From the NCBI RefSeq assembly GCF_024281235.1, contig NZ_JAHWXY010000008.1, forward strand, positions 62,001-126,000: a DNA stretch of 64,000 nucleotides. The letters are read 5' to 3'. Below, piece after piece: positions 1 through 10,678 of this stretch (within the stretch, counting starts at the first letter, position 1; every line of letters begins with the position of its first letter). Made by a program: the position numbers and the translations under genes. A model generated the notes under the pieces. That model saw nothing but the letters and a program-made list of their open reading frames with translations, did not search any database and had not been told where the DNA came from. The stretch comes from Shinella daejeonensis (lineage in GTDB: Bacteria; Pseudomonadota; Alphaproteobacteria; Rhizobiales; Rhizobiaceae).

Positions 1-650
<650 letters not shown>

Positions 651-671
651 CCGGCACCCAAGGAGAAAACC

Positions 672-3098
672 ATGAAATTCACGCTCTCCTGGCTGAAGGA
701 TCATCTCGACACCGACGCCACGCTCGACGAGATCTGCGAGCGCCTGACGGCGATCGGCCTCGAAGTGGAGGAGGTCGACGACAAGGCGGCCTTCAGGCCG
801 TTCGTGATCGCCAGGGTCGTCTCGGCCGAACAGCATCCGAATGCCGACAAGCTGCGCGTCCTGATGGTCGATACCGGCAAGGGCGATCCCGTCCAGGTCG
901 TCTGCGGCGCGCCCAACGCGCGTGCCGGCCTCGTCGGCGCGTTCGCGGCGCCCGGCACCTATGTGCCCGGCATCGACGTGACGCTTGCCATCGGCACCAT
1001 TCGCGGCGTCGAGAGCCGCGGCATGATGTGCTCGGAAAAGGAGCTGGAAATCTCCGACGACCACGACGGCATCATCGACCTGCCCGATGACGCGCCGGTC
1101 GGCGAAAGCTATGCCGCCTATGCCGGCCTCGATGATCCGGTCATCGAGATCAACCTGACGCCGAACCGTCCGGACTGCACCAGCATTTTCGGCATCGCCC
1201 GCGATCTTGCGGCCTCCGGCCTCGGCACGCTGAGGACCCCGAAGCCCCCGTCCTTCGAGGTGGAAGGCGAGACGCCGGTCAAGGTAAGGCTCGATCTCGG
1301 CGGCGACGGTCACCTGTGCCCCGGTTTCGCGCTCCGGATCGTGCGTGGCGTGAAGAATGGTCCAAGCCCGCGCTGGATGCAGCAGCGGCTGCTCGCTATT
1401 GGCCTTCGTCCGATCAATGCGCTCGTCGACATCACCAACTACATGACCTTCGACCAGGGCCGTCCGCTGCACGTCTTCGATGCGGCGAAGGTGAAGGGCA
1501 ATCTCACCGTGCGCCGGGCGAAGGATGGCGAGACGGTGCTGGCGCTCGATACCCGCGAATATACGCTCAACCCCTCCAATATCGTCATCGCCGACGACAA
1601 CGGTATCGAATCGATCGGCGGGGTCATGGGCGGCGAGAAGTCCGGCTGCGATGGGAACACCACCGACGTGCTGATCGAATCGGCGCTCTGGGACCCGATG
1701 AACATCGCCCGGACCGGCCGCTCGCACGGCATCATCACCGATGCGCGCTACCGCTTCGAACGCGGTGTCGATCCGGAATACATGGTGCCGGGACTGGAGC
1801 GGGCGACCGAACTGGTGCTGGAGCTTTGCGGCGGCACGCCGGCGGAGGCCGACGTGGTCGGTTACAGGGGATATTCCGCAAGGGCCGTCGATTTTCCCGT
1901 CTCCGAAGTGAAGCGCCTGACGGGTCTCGATGTCTCGTCAGACGAGAGCGTGGATGTCCTCACGCGCCTCGGCTTCACGGTGACGGGATCCGGCGAGCGC
2001 GTCTCCGTCGCCGTTCCCTCCTGGCGTCCGGATATCGACGGCAAGGCGGATCTGGTGGAAGAGGTCATGCGCATCCACGGCGTCGACAAGATCCGCCCGG
2101 CCCCGCTCGAAAGCCATGGCGCGGTGAACGGCCGCATCCTGACGACGCTTCAGATCCGGTCGCGCCTCGCCAGACGCGCGCTCGCCGCGCGCGGCATGCT
2201 GGAAGCTGTCACCTGGTCCTTCATCCCGAAGGCGCAGGCCGAGCTTTTCGGCGGCGGCGCGGCGTCGCTCTCGCTTGCAAACCCGATCGCCGCCGACATG
2301 TCCGACATGCGCCCCTCGCTGTTGCCCGGCCTTTTGTCCGCCGCCCGGCGCAATGCCGACAAGGGTTATGGCGATGTCGCGCTTTTCGAAGTGTCCGGGA
2401 CATATGAGAACGACCGTCCGGAGGGCCAGCGCCGCGTCGCCGGCGGTGTGCGCCGCGGCACCGCTTCGCTTGCCGGTTCCGGCCGCCTCTGGTCCAATGC
2501 GACGAGGGGGGGCGGCAAGCCGGTCGACGTCTATGACGCCAAGGCCGATGCGCTTGCGGTGATCGAGGCCTGCGGCCTGCCGATGGGCAATGTCCAGATC
2601 AAGCCCGGCGCGCCTGCATGGTATCATCCGGGCCGCTCCGGCACGATCCGTCTCGGTCCGAAGATCGTGCTCGGCACCTTCGGCGAGTTTCATCCGAAGG
2701 CGCTTGCCGCGCTCGATGTGTCCGGTGCGCTTTGCGGTTTCGAGATTTTCATCGACGCCATGCCGGAGCCGAAGAAAAAGGCGACCCGCACGAAGCCGGC
2801 GCTCGATCTTTCTCCGTTCCAGGCCGTCCGGCGCGACTTCGCCTTCGTCGTCGACAGCACGGTGGAGGCGGGAGCGATCGTGCGCGCCGCAACCGGTGCC
2901 GACCGCAAGCTGATCACCGCGGTCAACGTCTTCGACGTCTTCGAGGGGGCATCGCTCGGCGAGGGCCGGAAGTCGATCGCGATCGAAGTGGTCATCCAGC
3001 CGACCGACAAGACGCTGACCGACGAGGATTTCGAGGCTCTGACGGCCCGCATCGTGGGGAATGTCGTCAAGTCGACGGGCGGTGTCCTGAGAGCCTGA
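672..3098 (+). CDS. pheT: Phenylalanyl-tRNA synthetase beta chain
   Basis: An 808-residue beta subunit of PheRS, which supplies tRNA binding and editing of misacylated tRNA. The order of parts matches full-length bacterial PheT: an N-terminal EMAP/OB-type tRNA-binding domain (about 40-150, with a [12 protein letters not shown] stretch), the B3/B4 editing region (about 200-380), B5 (about 400-475), the catalytic-like core, and a C-terminal ferredoxin-fold anticodon-binding domain (about 710-808, [12 protein letters not shown]). The ATG at 672 follows AAGGAGAAAACC. It is the second gene of pheST, and a hairpin with a short T-run ends the operon about 45 bases downstream. Confidence 0.98.
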   Translation: MKFTLSWLKDHLDTDATLDEICERLTAIGLEVEEVDDKAAFRPFVIARVVSAEQHPNADKLRVLMVDTGKGDPVQVVCGAPNARAGLVGAFAAPGTYVPGIDVTLAIGTIRGVESRGMMCSEKELEISDDHDGIIDLPDDAPVGESYAAYAGLDDPVIEINLTPNRPDCTSIFGIARDLAASGLGTLRTPKPPSFEVEGETPVKVRLDLGGDGHLCPGFALRIVRGVKNGPSPRWMQQRLLAIGLRPINALVDITNYMTFDQGRPLHVFDAAKVKGNLTVRRAKDGETVLALDTREYTLNPSNIVIADDNGIESIGGVMGGEKSGCDGNTTDVLIESALWDPMNIARTGRSHGIITDARYRFERGVDPEYMVPGLERATELVLELCGGTPAEADVVGYRGYSARAVDFPVSEVKRLTGLDVSSDESVDVLTRLGFTVTGSGERVSVAVPSWRPDIDGKADLVEEVMRIHGVDKIRPAPLESHGAVNGRILTTLQIRSRLARRALAARGMLEAVTWSFIPKAQAELFGGGAASLSLANPIAADMSDMRPSLLPGLLSAARRNADKGYGDVALFEVSGTYENDRPEGQRRVAGGVRRGTASLAGSGRLWSNATRGGGKPVDVYDAKADALAVIEACGLPMGNVQIKPGAPAWYHPGRSGTIRLGPKIVLGTFGEFHPKALAALDVSGALCGFEIFIDAMPEPKKKATRTKPALDLSPFQAVRRDFAFVVDSTVEAGAIVRAATGADRKLITAVNVFDVFEGASLGEGRKSIAIEVVIQPTDKTLTDEDFEALTARIVGNVVKSTGGVLRA

Positions 3099-3142
3099 CC
3101 GCATCCGCTGAATGCCGGAAAGCGGCCGGCCATGACAGACGC

Positions 3143-3175
3143 GGGCGCGCGACATTGCGCGCCCTTTCTCGTTTC
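3143..3175 (+). terminator. Rho-independent terminator after pheST
   Basis: An 8-bp GC stem (GGGCGCGC / GCGCGCCC) with a 6-base loop is followed by TTTCTCGTTT. It lies between the end of pheT and the convergent aldo/keto reductase gene, the position expected for an operon terminator. The T-run is interrupted, so strength is uncertain. Confidence 0.7.
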
Positions 3176-3190
3176 GAAAAGTTTCCGGGC

Positions 3191-4141
3191 CTATGCCCCG
3201 GCCTCATCGAGCATGGCCATCTGTCCGGCGTCGAGCTTCAGCGTGGCTGCTTTCACGAGGCTGTCGAGCTGGGCGAGACTGGTGGCGCTGGCGATCGGCG
3301 CCGTCACCGCGGGCTTGGCCATCAGCCAGGCAAGGGCGATTTCCGCGGGCTTTGCGCCCGTCTGCGCGCTGACGGCGTCGAGCGCGGCGAGCACCCGCAG
3401 GCCCTTGTCGTCGAGATAGGCGGGGATATCGCCGCCGCGCGCCTTGCCTTCGGCGTCGGCGGCCGCGCGGTATTTTCCGGTGAGGAAACCCTTGGCGAGG
3501 CTGAAATAGGTGATGACGCCCAATCCCTCCTCAAGGCACAGTTCGGCCAGCGGGCCTTCGAAAGCGGCGCGGTCGTAGAGGTTGTATTCCGGCTGGAGCG
3601 CGCCGTAGCGCGGCAACCCCGCGCGGTCGGCGGCCTCGAAGGAGGCGCGAAGCTGGCCGGCGTCGAGATTGGACGCTCCGAAGGCGCGCACCTTGCCGGC
3701 CTTCACCAGATCCGCATGGGCCTCCAGCGTTTCCTCATAAGGGGTCTCAGCATCCGGCCAGTGCGAAAGATAGAGATCGATATGGTCGGTCTGGAGCCGC
3801 TTCAGCGAGTTCTCGACGGCCTCGACGATCCACTCCCGGCGCAGGTCGGTGCGGCCCTGCCCCATGTCCGATCCGACCTTGGTGACGATTACCACCTTGT
3901 CGCGGGATATACCGGACCGCTTCAGCCATTTGCCGATGATCGCCTCGGATTCGCCGCCCTCATGACCGGGCGCCCAGCGGGAATAGACGTCGGCGGTGTC
4001 GATGGCGTTGAAGCCCGCGCCGGCAAAGGCGTCGAGCAGATCGAAGGACGTCTTCTCGTCGGCGGTCCAGCCGAAGACGTTGCCGCCGAAGACGAGGGGG
4101 GCGATGGATAGGCCGGTCTTGCCGAGGGGACGAAGCTGCAT
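3191..4141 (-). CDS. Aldo/keto reductase
   Basis: A 316-residue NAD(P)H-dependent oxidoreductase of the aldo/keto reductase superfamily (TIM barrel, cytoplasm). The start at 4141 is chosen because GGAGG precedes it and the protein then opens with [20 protein letters not shown], the typical AKR N-terminus. Catalytic-tetrad regions are visible: the Asp/Tyr strand ([12 protein letters not shown]), the Lys strand ([10 protein letters not shown]) and the His strand ([11 protein letters not shown]). The C-terminal cofactor-binding part includes [18 protein letters not shown]. It most resembles the potassium-channel beta / YajO-like subgroup. The substrate cannot be read from sequence. It converges with pheT. 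Confidence 0.93.
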   Translation of the reverse strand: MQLRPLGKTGLSIAPLVFGGNVFGWTADEKTSFDLLDAFAGAGFNAIDTADVYSRWAPGHEGGESEAIIGKWLKRSGISRDKVVIVTKVGSDMGQGRTDLRREWIVEAVENSLKRLQTDHIDLYLSHWPDAETPYEETLEAHADLVKAGKVRAFGASNLDAGQLRASFEAADRAGLPRYGALQPEYNLYDRAAFEGPLAELCLEEGLGVITYFSLAKGFLTGKYRAAADAEGKARGGDIPAYLDDKGLRVLAALDAVSAQTGAKPAEIALAWLMAKPAVTAPIASATSLAQLDSLVKAATLKLDAGQMAMLDEAGA

Positions 4142-4306
4142 GGAATACCTCCAGGGTCGGGGATTGAACGGCGATGCGGGGAACATAGGTTGGCGCGGGC
4201 GGGATTGCACGCCGGAAGGGGTGATTTTTTAACCCCGCAGGGCGCGGGCTTGCGAGGAACGGGCCTCATGGCTAGTCTTCCTGCGCATTCGAATGAGGAG
4301 GGCGTC

Positions 4307-5293
4307 ATGCTGCGTTTCGGAATCCTGTCTACCGCCAGAATCGGCCGCGAACTGGTCGTGCCGGCCATTCAGGATGCGGAGAATTGTATCGTGACCGCCG
4401 TCGCGAGCCGGGACGGCGCCAGGGCCCGCGCCATGGCGGATCGGTTTTCCGTGCTGCACGCCTTCGGTTCCTATGAGGAAATGCTCGCGTCCGATACGAT
4501 CGACGCGGTCTATATTCCGCTGCCGACCTCGCAGCATGTCGAATGGTCGATCCGGGCCGCCGACGCCGGCAAGCATGTGCTCTGCGAGAAACCCATCGCC
4601 CTGAAGGCCGACGAGATTTCGCAACTGATCGCCGCGCGCGAGCGCAACGGCGTGTTGATCTCCGAAGCGTTTATGGTCACCTACAGCCCGGTCTGGCACA
4701 AGGTGCGCTCGCTGCTCGCCGAAGGTGCCATCGGCCGCCTGCGCCATGTGCAGGGAGCCTTCACCTATTTCAACCGCGATCCGTCCAACATGCGCAACGT
4801 GCCGGCGCTCGGCGGTGGCGGCCTGCCGGATATCGGCGTCTATCCGACGATCACCACGCGTTTCGCCACTGGTCAGGAGCCGCTGCGCGTGCAGGCGAAT
4901 ACCGATCGTGATGCGGATTTCGGCACGGATATCTATTCCAGCGTCCGCGCCGATTTCGGGAGCTTCGAGCTGTCCTTCTATATTTCCACCCAGCTTGCCC
5001 ACCGGCAGGTCATGGTGTTCCATGGCGACAAGGGTTTCATCGAGGTGAAGTCGCCCTTCAACGCCGACCGCTACGGGGCGGAGGAAATCGAACTTTCCAG
5101 CCAGAACCGCGGCGGATCCCGGGTTTTCCGTTTCCCGGACGCCCGCCAGTACCGGCTTCAGGTCGAAGCTTTCACCCGCGCGGCGCGTGGAGAAAACGCG
5201 GAAGTGGTGACGCTCGAGAACTCCCTCGGCAACCAGAAGCTCATCGATGCGATCTATCGCGCCAGCGAGAAGGACGGCTGGGAGCCGGTCTGA
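4307..5293 (+). CDS. Gfo/Idh/MocA family oxidoreductase
   Basis: A 328-residue NAD(P)-dependent dehydrogenase of the Gfo/Idh/MocA family, which usually acts on sugars, inositols or related polyols. The N-terminal Rossmann fold starts at once ([13 protein letters not shown]), the EKP motif is present (CEKPIAL), and the C-terminal sheet domain carries [12 protein letters not shown] near the substrate site. The ATG at 4307 follows GAGGAGGGCGTC, so the longer upstream frame is not needed. The gene is divergent from the aldo/keto reductase across about 165 bases and stops 5 bases before the convergent glycosyltransferase. No dedicated sugar pathway is nearby, so the substrate is unknown. Confidence 0.93.
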   Translation: MLRFGILSTARIGRELVVPAIQDAENCIVTAVASRDGARARAMADRFSVLHAFGSYEEMLASDTIDAVYIPLPTSQHVEWSIRAADAGKHVLCEKPIALKADEISQLIAARERNGVLISEAFMVTYSPVWHKVRSLLAEGAIGRLRHVQGAFTYFNRDPSNMRNVPALGGGGLPDIGVYPTITTRFATGQEPLRVQANTDRDADFGTDIYSSVRADFGSFELSFYISTQLAHRQVMVFHGDKGFIEVKSPFNADRYGAEEIELSSQNRGGSRVFRFPDARQYRLQVEAFTRAARGENAEVVTLENSLGNQKLIDAIYRASEKDGWEPV

Positions 5294-5298
5294 CGGGA

Positions 5299-6321
5299 TC
5301 AGGCCGCCTGCGTCGTGCCGGTCTGCTGGTCCGCGATAGCGGCCCTTGCGGCCGGCCGGCGGCCGGAAGCGGGCACGGGCAGGCTCATGTAATGGATGCG
5401 CAACTGCTCGATGCGCGCGCGGGCGAGTGAATCGAGGATCACCCCGGCGGAAAACATCAGGAAGGCGATCATCATCAGCGCCATCGAGAAGATCCAGGTT
5501 GGCAGCCGTTCTACGAATCCCGTCTGGAAATAAACGGCGACCACCGGCGCCATGAAGAAGAGACTTGCCAGCATGAAGCCGCTGGCGATCGCCGCAAAGG
5601 AGGCGAAGGGCCGCGTTTCCTTCATCAGCATGGCGAACATCCAGAGGATCCGCGCGCCGTCGCGGAAGGTGGAAAGCTTGGAATGCGATCCCTCGGGCCG
5701 TCGGCCGTAGTCGAGTTCCACCTCGGCCACCGGCAGGCGCAGCCGCAAGGCGTGCACCGACATTTCCGTCTCGATCTCGAAACCGCCGGAAATGGCCGGG
5801 AAACTCTTGGCGAAACGGCGGGAGAAAACGCGGTATCCGGAAAGGATATCGGTGAATTCGTCCCCGAACAGCTTGCGGAAAATGAGGTTGAACAGGCGGT
5901 TGCCGAAGGCGTGGCCGTGACGCCCGGCGTCGGCGTGCACGCCGCGGCGCGTGCCGACCACCATGTCGGCGCCCTCGGCGATCAGCGTATCGATGAGGCT
6001 CGGGGCGTCGCCGGGCGCATAGGTTCCGTCGCCGTCGGCCATCACGTAGATATCGGCCTCGATGTCGGAGAACATCCGGCGCACGACATGGCCCTTGCCC
6101 TGCCGTGGCTCTCTCAGGACCGTCGCGCCGGCAAGCGTCGCCCGCAGCGCCGTCGAATCGGTGGAATTGTTGTCGTAGACATAGATCCGGGCGGAAGGCA
6201 GGGCGGCGCGGAAAGCGCTCACCACGTCGCCGATCGTGCCGGCCTCGTTGTAGCAGGGCAGCAGGACGGCGATATCGGGATGTTCCGTCACGGCCTGGTT
6301 CTCCATTGCGCGAACCGCCAT
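5299..6321 (-). CDS. Family 2 glycosyltransferase with C-terminal membrane anchor
   Basis: A 340-residue inner-membrane glycosyltransferase. The GT2 fold opens with IAVLLPCYNEAGTIGDVV, followed by DNNSTDST and the nucleotide-metal motif ADGDGTY. Two hydrophobic segments (about residues 235-260 and 275-300) form a membrane anchor, as in DPM1/GtrB-type polyprenyl-phosphate sugar transferases. The start could also be the in-frame ATG at 6306 (MENQAV). Head to head with it lies a GT-C-like membrane protein. Since GT-C enzymes use polyprenyl-phosphate sugars, the pair may make and then use one lipid-linked sugar; that link is inference. Confidence 0.9.
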   Translation of the reverse strand: MAVRAMENQAVTEHPDIAVLLPCYNEAGTIGDVVSAFRAALPSARIYVYDNNSTDSTALRATLAGATVLREPRQGKGHVVRRMFSDIEADIYVMADGDGTYAPGDAPSLIDTLIAEGADMVVGTRRGVHADAGRHGHAFGNRLFNLIFRKLFGDEFTDILSGYRVFSRRFAKSFPAISGGFEIETEMSVHALRLRLPVAEVELDYGRRPEGSHSKLSTFRDGARILWMFAMLMKETRPFASFAAIASGFMLASLFFMAPVVAVYFQTGFVERLPTWIFSMALMMIAFLMFSAGVILDSLARARIEQLRIHYMSLPVPASGRRPAARAAIADQQTGTTQAA

Positions 6322-6403
6322 GCGCCGTCCGCGGTTTTACTATTTCTTGAGAAGGTTAAGGCTAGGTTTCGCGCAACTTCCAGGAGTAGAAAAAGGAACG
6401 GAT

Positions 6404-8230
6404 GTGCCGAACATCACGCCTGCCGTCCTGTCTTCGGCTCCCCCCGCTCTAACGGACGACAACGGGGTGGTGCTGCGGGTGACGGCGTTCTATGCGTTGG
6501 CCGCCATTGTGCTCGTGCTGGCGCTTTCGCTGCCCTTCGCCACCGATTATGTCGGGCCGGACAACGACGATGTGATGCGCCTCGTGATGGTGCGCGATCT
6601 GCTGGCGGGGCAGGGCTGGTTCGACACGACGCAATATCGCCTCGGCCTTGCGGGCGGCACGCTCATGCACTGGTCGCGCCTCATCGACCTGCCGATCGCC
6701 AATCTTGTCGGTGTCTTCTCGATCGTTCTCGATCAGCCGCGGGCGGAAGCGCTGGCGCTTGCCGTCTGGCCGGCGCTGCTCATCGTGCCGCTGCTTTACG
6801 GCATCGGGCTTGCGGCGTTCCGGCTGGGCGGCAGGGCGGCCATGCATGCAAGCCTGGTGCTGACGGTTCTGCTGGTTCTGGCGATCGGCCGCTTCGATCC
6901 GGGTGCCATCGATCATCATAACGTGCAGCTCGTGGTGATCGCGCTGCTTGTCGCCATGCTGCTCGATCCCGCCATGCGCGCGCGCGATCACGGGATCGCC
7001 GGTGTCCTTGCGGGGCTCGCAATCGCCATCGGCGCGGAGACGACGCCGCTGGTGGCCGTCGTCTGCCTCGCCCTGGCGCTGCGCTGGCTTGTCCGGGGGG
7101 CGGTCTTCCGCGCCGCAGCCGCCGCCTTCGGTCTCGCGCTGGCTTCAAGCGTCACGCTCGTCTTCTTCGCCACCGTCCCGCCTTCGCGCTATGGCGCGGT
7201 CACCTGCGACAGCCTTTCCTACGGGTTCTATGCGCTTGCGGTCTTCGGCGGCGGCGCCTTGTTCCTTCTGGCGGCGCTGGCAAGCCGTCGGCCGTTTGCC
7301 GGCCGGCTTCTGGCGCTCGCCGCGGCCGGCGGCGTCATGGCGGCGGCGGTGCTCGCCATCGCGCCGCAGTGCCTTGCCAACCCGCTCGATACGCTGGATC
7401 CGCTGCTGAAGACCTTCTGGCTTTCGGGGGTCGTGGAGGCGCAATCGGCCCTCGCCCAGTTCCGTATCGATCCGGGTTCCCTCGGCGGTTTCTACGCGCC
7501 GGGGCTTCTGGCCCTTGCCGTCTGCCTCTGGCGTATCCGGCGCAAGGATCGCCGCGAGGCGCATATCCTGCTCTTCGCCCTGATCCTCGTCGCCTTGGCG
7601 ATCGCGCTGATCCAGATCCGCGGCGCGATCTTCTCCAATCTCCTGTCGGTGCTGCCGCTCGGCCTGATGATCGCCGACCTGCGCCGCGCCGCCAATGCCG
7701 AGCCGGAAAACTCAAGACGGGGCCTTGCCTTCCTCGGGTTGACGCTTGCCTCCGTGCCGGCCGTCTGGGCGATTGCCGGAATGTTGCTGCCCGGTCCTTC
7801 GCGGGTGCGGCTGGAGACGGCCCTTTCCGGATCGGTCCGCTCGTCCTGCATCGACCCTGCGGCCGTCGGGGCGATCGCGGCGGAGCCTGCCGGCGTGGTG
7901 GCCGCGGCCTCCAATCTCGGTGCGCCGATCCTGCGTCACAGCGTCCATCGGGTGCTTTCCGCGCCCTATCACCGCAACCAGGGCGGCATGCTGACGGAAC
8001 TGCATATCGGCCTGTCGGAGCCCGGCCGGGCCGAGGCTTTCCTGCGTGGTGCGGGGGTGACGCTCGTCGCCCTCTGCACCGTCGATTCGCAGGTTCGCGA
8101 TATCGCCGACGCCGAGCCGGACGGCCTTTACGCCACGCTCCTCAAGGGCGTCGTGCCGGCCTATCTCGACCCCGTCGGGATGGCCGCCGGGTCCGCGCTG
8201 CGGCTCTACCGGGTGCGGCCTGACGATTGA
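6404..8230 (+). CDS. GT-C-fold polytopic membrane protein, putative lipid-linked sugar transferase
   Basis: A polytopic inner-membrane protein of about 608 residues. After the first membrane segment comes an acidic loop ([10 protein letters not shown]), and later a GAIDHHNVQ stretch; both recall the catalytic loops of STT3/AglB/PMT-type GT-C transferases. About ten hydrophobic segments are followed by a soluble, probably periplasmic, tail of about 150 residues. I chose the GTG at 6404, six bases after AAGGAAC, because the upstream ATG at 6320 lies almost on top of the divergent gene's start and has no ribosome site. I do not recognise a named family. xseA starts 65 bases downstream. Confidence 0.75.
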   Translation: MPNITPAVLSSAPPALTDDNGVVLRVTAFYALAAIVLVLALSLPFATDYVGPDNDDVMRLVMVRDLLAGQGWFDTTQYRLGLAGGTLMHWSRLIDLPIANLVGVFSIVLDQPRAEALALAVWPALLIVPLLYGIGLAAFRLGGRAAMHASLVLTVLLVLAIGRFDPGAIDHHNVQLVVIALLVAMLLDPAMRARDHGIAGVLAGLAIAIGAETTPLVAVVCLALALRWLVRGAVFRAAAAAFGLALASSVTLVFFATVPPSRYGAVTCDSLSYGFYALAVFGGGALFLLAALASRRPFAGRLLALAAAGGVMAAAVLAIAPQCLANPLDTLDPLLKTFWLSGVVEAQSALAQFRIDPGSLGGFYAPGLLALAVCLWRIRRKDRREAHILLFALILVALAIALIQIRGAIFSNLLSVLPLGLMIADLRRAANAEPENSRRGLAFLGLTLASVPAVWAIAGMLLPGPSRVRLETALSGSVRSSCIDPAAVGAIAAEPAGVVAAASNLGAPILRHSVHRVLSAPYHRNQGGMLTELHIGLSEPGRAEAFLRGAGVTLVALCTVDSQVRDIADAEPDGLYATLLKGVVPAYLDPVGMAAGSALRLYRVRPDD

Positions 8231-8295
8231 CATCGTCTGGGGATGCCCGCGCGACGCCGCTGTCTTCCGGCGGCAAAGCCGGTAAACTTCCCGCC

Positions 8296-9876
8296 ATGAG
8301 CTTCTTTGCCGACAATGATTCGTCTTCCAATCTCACCGAATATTCGGTGTCGGAACTCTCCGGCTCGATCAAGCGCACGGTGGAGCAGGCCTTCGATCAG
8401 GTGCGGCTGCGGGGCGAGGTTTCGGGCTATCGCGGCCCGCATTCCTCCGGACACGCCTATTTCTCGCTGAAGGACGAACGGGCCCGCATCGATGCGGTGA
8501 TCTGGAAAGGCAATTTCTCGAAACTGCGCTTCAAGCCGGAAGAGGGCATGGAGGTGATCGCCATCGGCCGCGTCACCACCTTCCCCGGCTCCTCCAAGTA
8601 TCAGATCGTCATCGATACGCTGGAGCCGGCGGGCGCCGGCGCGCTGATGGCGCTGCTTGAGGAGCGCCGCCGCAAGCTCGCCGCCGAGGGCCTGTTCGAC
8701 GCCGCGCGCAAGAAACCGCTTCCCTTCCTGCCGATGGTGGTCGGCGTTGTCACATCGCCGACCGGAGCGGTCATCCGCGATATCCTGCACCGTATCGCCG
8801 ACCGTTTTCCGCTGCATGTGATCGTCTGGCCGGTCAAGGTGCAGGGCGAGGGCTCGGGCGAGGCGGTAGCGGCGGCCATCGACGGCTTCAACGCCCTTTC
8901 GTCGGAGGGCCTGGTGCCGCGGCCGGATGTGCTGATCGTCGCGCGCGGCGGCGGCAGTCTCGAGGACCTCTGGAGCTTCAACGACGAGATCGTCGTGCGG
9001 GCGGCCTCGGCCTCGGCGATCCCGCTCATTTCGGCGGTCGGTCACGAGACGGACTGGACGCTGATCGATCATGCCGCCGACCGCCGTGCGCCGACGCCCA
9101 CCGGAGCCGCCGAGATGGCGGTGCCGGTCAAGGCGGAGCTTGAGGCCCGGATCGCTTCTCTCGCTGCGCGGCTTGCGGGCGCGGCCATGCGGCAGATGGA
9201 CAATCGCCGGCAGGGCCTGCGTGCGCTCGCCCGTGCGCTTCCCTCGATCGACCAGCTTCTCGCGCTGCCGCGCCGCCGTTTCGACGAGGCCGGCGCCGGC
9301 CTCGGGCGCGGCTTGCAGATGAACACGCTGAACAAGCGCCGCTCCTTCGAGCGTGTCGGCGCGCATCTGCGATCCGACATGCTGCTTGCCCGCCTTGCCG
9401 AGCGCGGCCGGAGGGTGGCGGAGCACATGCAGCGGGCCGAACGGCTGCTGGAGCGCCGCCTCGATCAGGCGCATGCCCGTCTTTCGGCCCTCGACGTCTC
9501 GCTGCGCGCCGCGCCGGCGCGGTTTTCCGGCGCGGCGGAGCGGCGGCGCGAGCGGCTGGATATGCTTGTCCGGCGGGGTGAGAGCGCGCTTTCCGGCGAC
9601 TTTGCCCGGCGGCGGGCGCTGGTGCTGGCGCAGGGCCGGATGCTCGAATCGCTTTCCTGGCGCAATGTCCTGAAGCGCGGCTATGCGGTGGTGCGCGATG
9701 AGACCGGCGCGCCGGTGAGCGGGGCGGCGGGCCTTGGCCCGGGCCGCGCTGTCGCCATCGAATTTTCCGATGGCCTCGTCGAGGCGGTGACCGGCTCGGG
9801 CGGCGGAACGCCCCGCCGTAAGGCAGAAAAGCCGGAGACGGGCAAACCCGCGCCGCGGCAGGGCTCGCTGTTTTGA
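8296..9876 (+). CDS. xseA: Exodeoxyribonuclease VII large subunit
   Basis: A 526-residue large subunit of exonuclease VII, which degrades single-stranded DNA in mismatch repair and recombination together with XseB (not in this window). The N-terminal OB fold begins [20 protein letters not shown] and the catalytic domain carries [25 protein letters not shown] and [11 protein letters not shown] long helical region (about 290-430, rich in Arg and Ala) matches the coiled-coil part of XseA. The C-terminal tail is low complexity and basic. An in-frame start exists at 8227, but the ATG at 8296 gives the family-like N-terminus. It converges with the ProC-like gene. Confidence 0.96.
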   Translation: MSFFADNDSSSNLTEYSVSELSGSIKRTVEQAFDQVRLRGEVSGYRGPHSSGHAYFSLKDERARIDAVIWKGNFSKLRFKPEEGMEVIAIGRVTTFPGSSKYQIVIDTLEPAGAGALMALLEERRRKLAAEGLFDAARKKPLPFLPMVVGVVTSPTGAVIRDILHRIADRFPLHVIVWPVKVQGEGSGEAVAAAIDGFNALSSEGLVPRPDVLIVARGGGSLEDLWSFNDEIVVRAASASAIPLISAVGHETDWTLIDHAADRRAPTPTGAAEMAVPVKAELEARIASLAARLAGAAMRQMDNRRQGLRALARALPSIDQLLALPRRRFDEAGAGLGRGLQMNTLNKRRSFERVGAHLRSDMLLARLAERGRRVAEHMQRAERLLERRLDQAHARLSALDVSLRAAPARFSGAAERRRERLDMLVRRGESALSGDFARRRALVLAQGRMLESLSWRNVLKRGYAVVRDETGAPVSGAAGLGPGRAVAIEFSDGLVEAVTGSGGGTPRRKAEKPETGKPAPRQGSLF

Positions 9877-9889
9877 GCGTCGGCCGGCG

Positions 9890-10678
9890 CTATTCGCCGC
9901 CCTGGGCCGCCCGCTTGTAGGCGGCTTCCAGCCCGTGGAAGATGGCGCGGCCGATATTCGCCTCCATCATCGCGGAAAGCCCGGCGGCGGTGGTGCCGCG
10001 GTATTCCATGAAGAGATCGACGATATCGGCCGGTGTCTGGCGCAGCTGGGCCATCTGGGTCGCCGCCCCGAGAAAGAGCTGGCGCACGGCGATTTCCGCC
10101 GTTTCGGGATCGATGCCCTTTTCGACGGCATGATGGATCATCGTGTCGGCGAAGAGCGCGGGAAAAGCCGCGCCCGAACCGGTGAGCGCGGTGAAATAAT
10201 CGAGATGGCTCTCGTCGTACAGATAGTGGACGCGGCCGGAAGCCGAGAAAAAGGCCTCGATGAACTCCACCTCGTCATCGCGCACATCTTCCGTCGCGCA
10301 CCAGGGCGTGAAGGACAGGCGCTGTTCGGCGCAGGCGTTCGGCATGGCGCGCACGATGCGCACCGCGCCGAAACGATGGGCGATCTCGTCGGCGCTGACG
10401 CCGGCCATGACGGAAAGGACGAGCCTCCCGCGCAGGTCGATATCGAGATCCTCGAGATCGGCAGGCCGGATCGACAGCATCACCACGTCCGAGGCGTCGA
10501 CCAGCGCGCGGTTGTCGGTGGTCGTGTGAACGCCCGGCCAGTCCTCGAATCCGGAGATCGCCCCCGACCGGGAGGAGAGGACGAGGTCCGGCGGCGCGAT
10601 CAGGCCGTCGGCGAGCACCGGCCGGAGGAGCGCCCCGGCAAGCCAGCCGCCGCCGCCGATGACGCCGAGATGGGTCAT
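9890..10678 (-). CDS. Pyrroline-5-carboxylate reductase family protein (ProC paralogue)
   Basis: A 262-residue member of the pyrroline-5-carboxylate reductase family. The N-terminal Rossmann fold reads GVIGGGGWLAGALL, which departs from the usual GxGNM(A/G) pattern. The C-terminal dimerisation domain is well preserved (ALTGSGAAFPALFADTM and EYRGTTAAGLSAM). The ATG at 10678 overlaps the stop of the upstream aminopeptidase as ATGA and lies about 9 bases after GGAGG, implying translational coupling. Coupling to a peptidase suggests amino-acid recycling, but the altered glycine loop means that proline synthesis should not be assumed. Confidence 0.85.
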   Translation of the reverse strand: MTHLGVIGGGGWLAGALLRPVLADGLIAPPDLVLSSRSGAISGFEDWPGVHTTTDNRALVDASDVVMLSIRPADLEDLDIDLRGRLVLSVMAGVSADEIAHRFGAVRIVRAMPNACAEQRLSFTPWCATEDVRDDEVEFIEAFFSASGRVHYLYDESHLDYFTALTGSGAAFPALFADTMIHHAVEKGIDPETAEIAVRQLFLGAATQMAQLRQTPADIVDLFMEYRGTTAAGLSAMMEANIGRAIFHGLEAAYKRAAQGGE

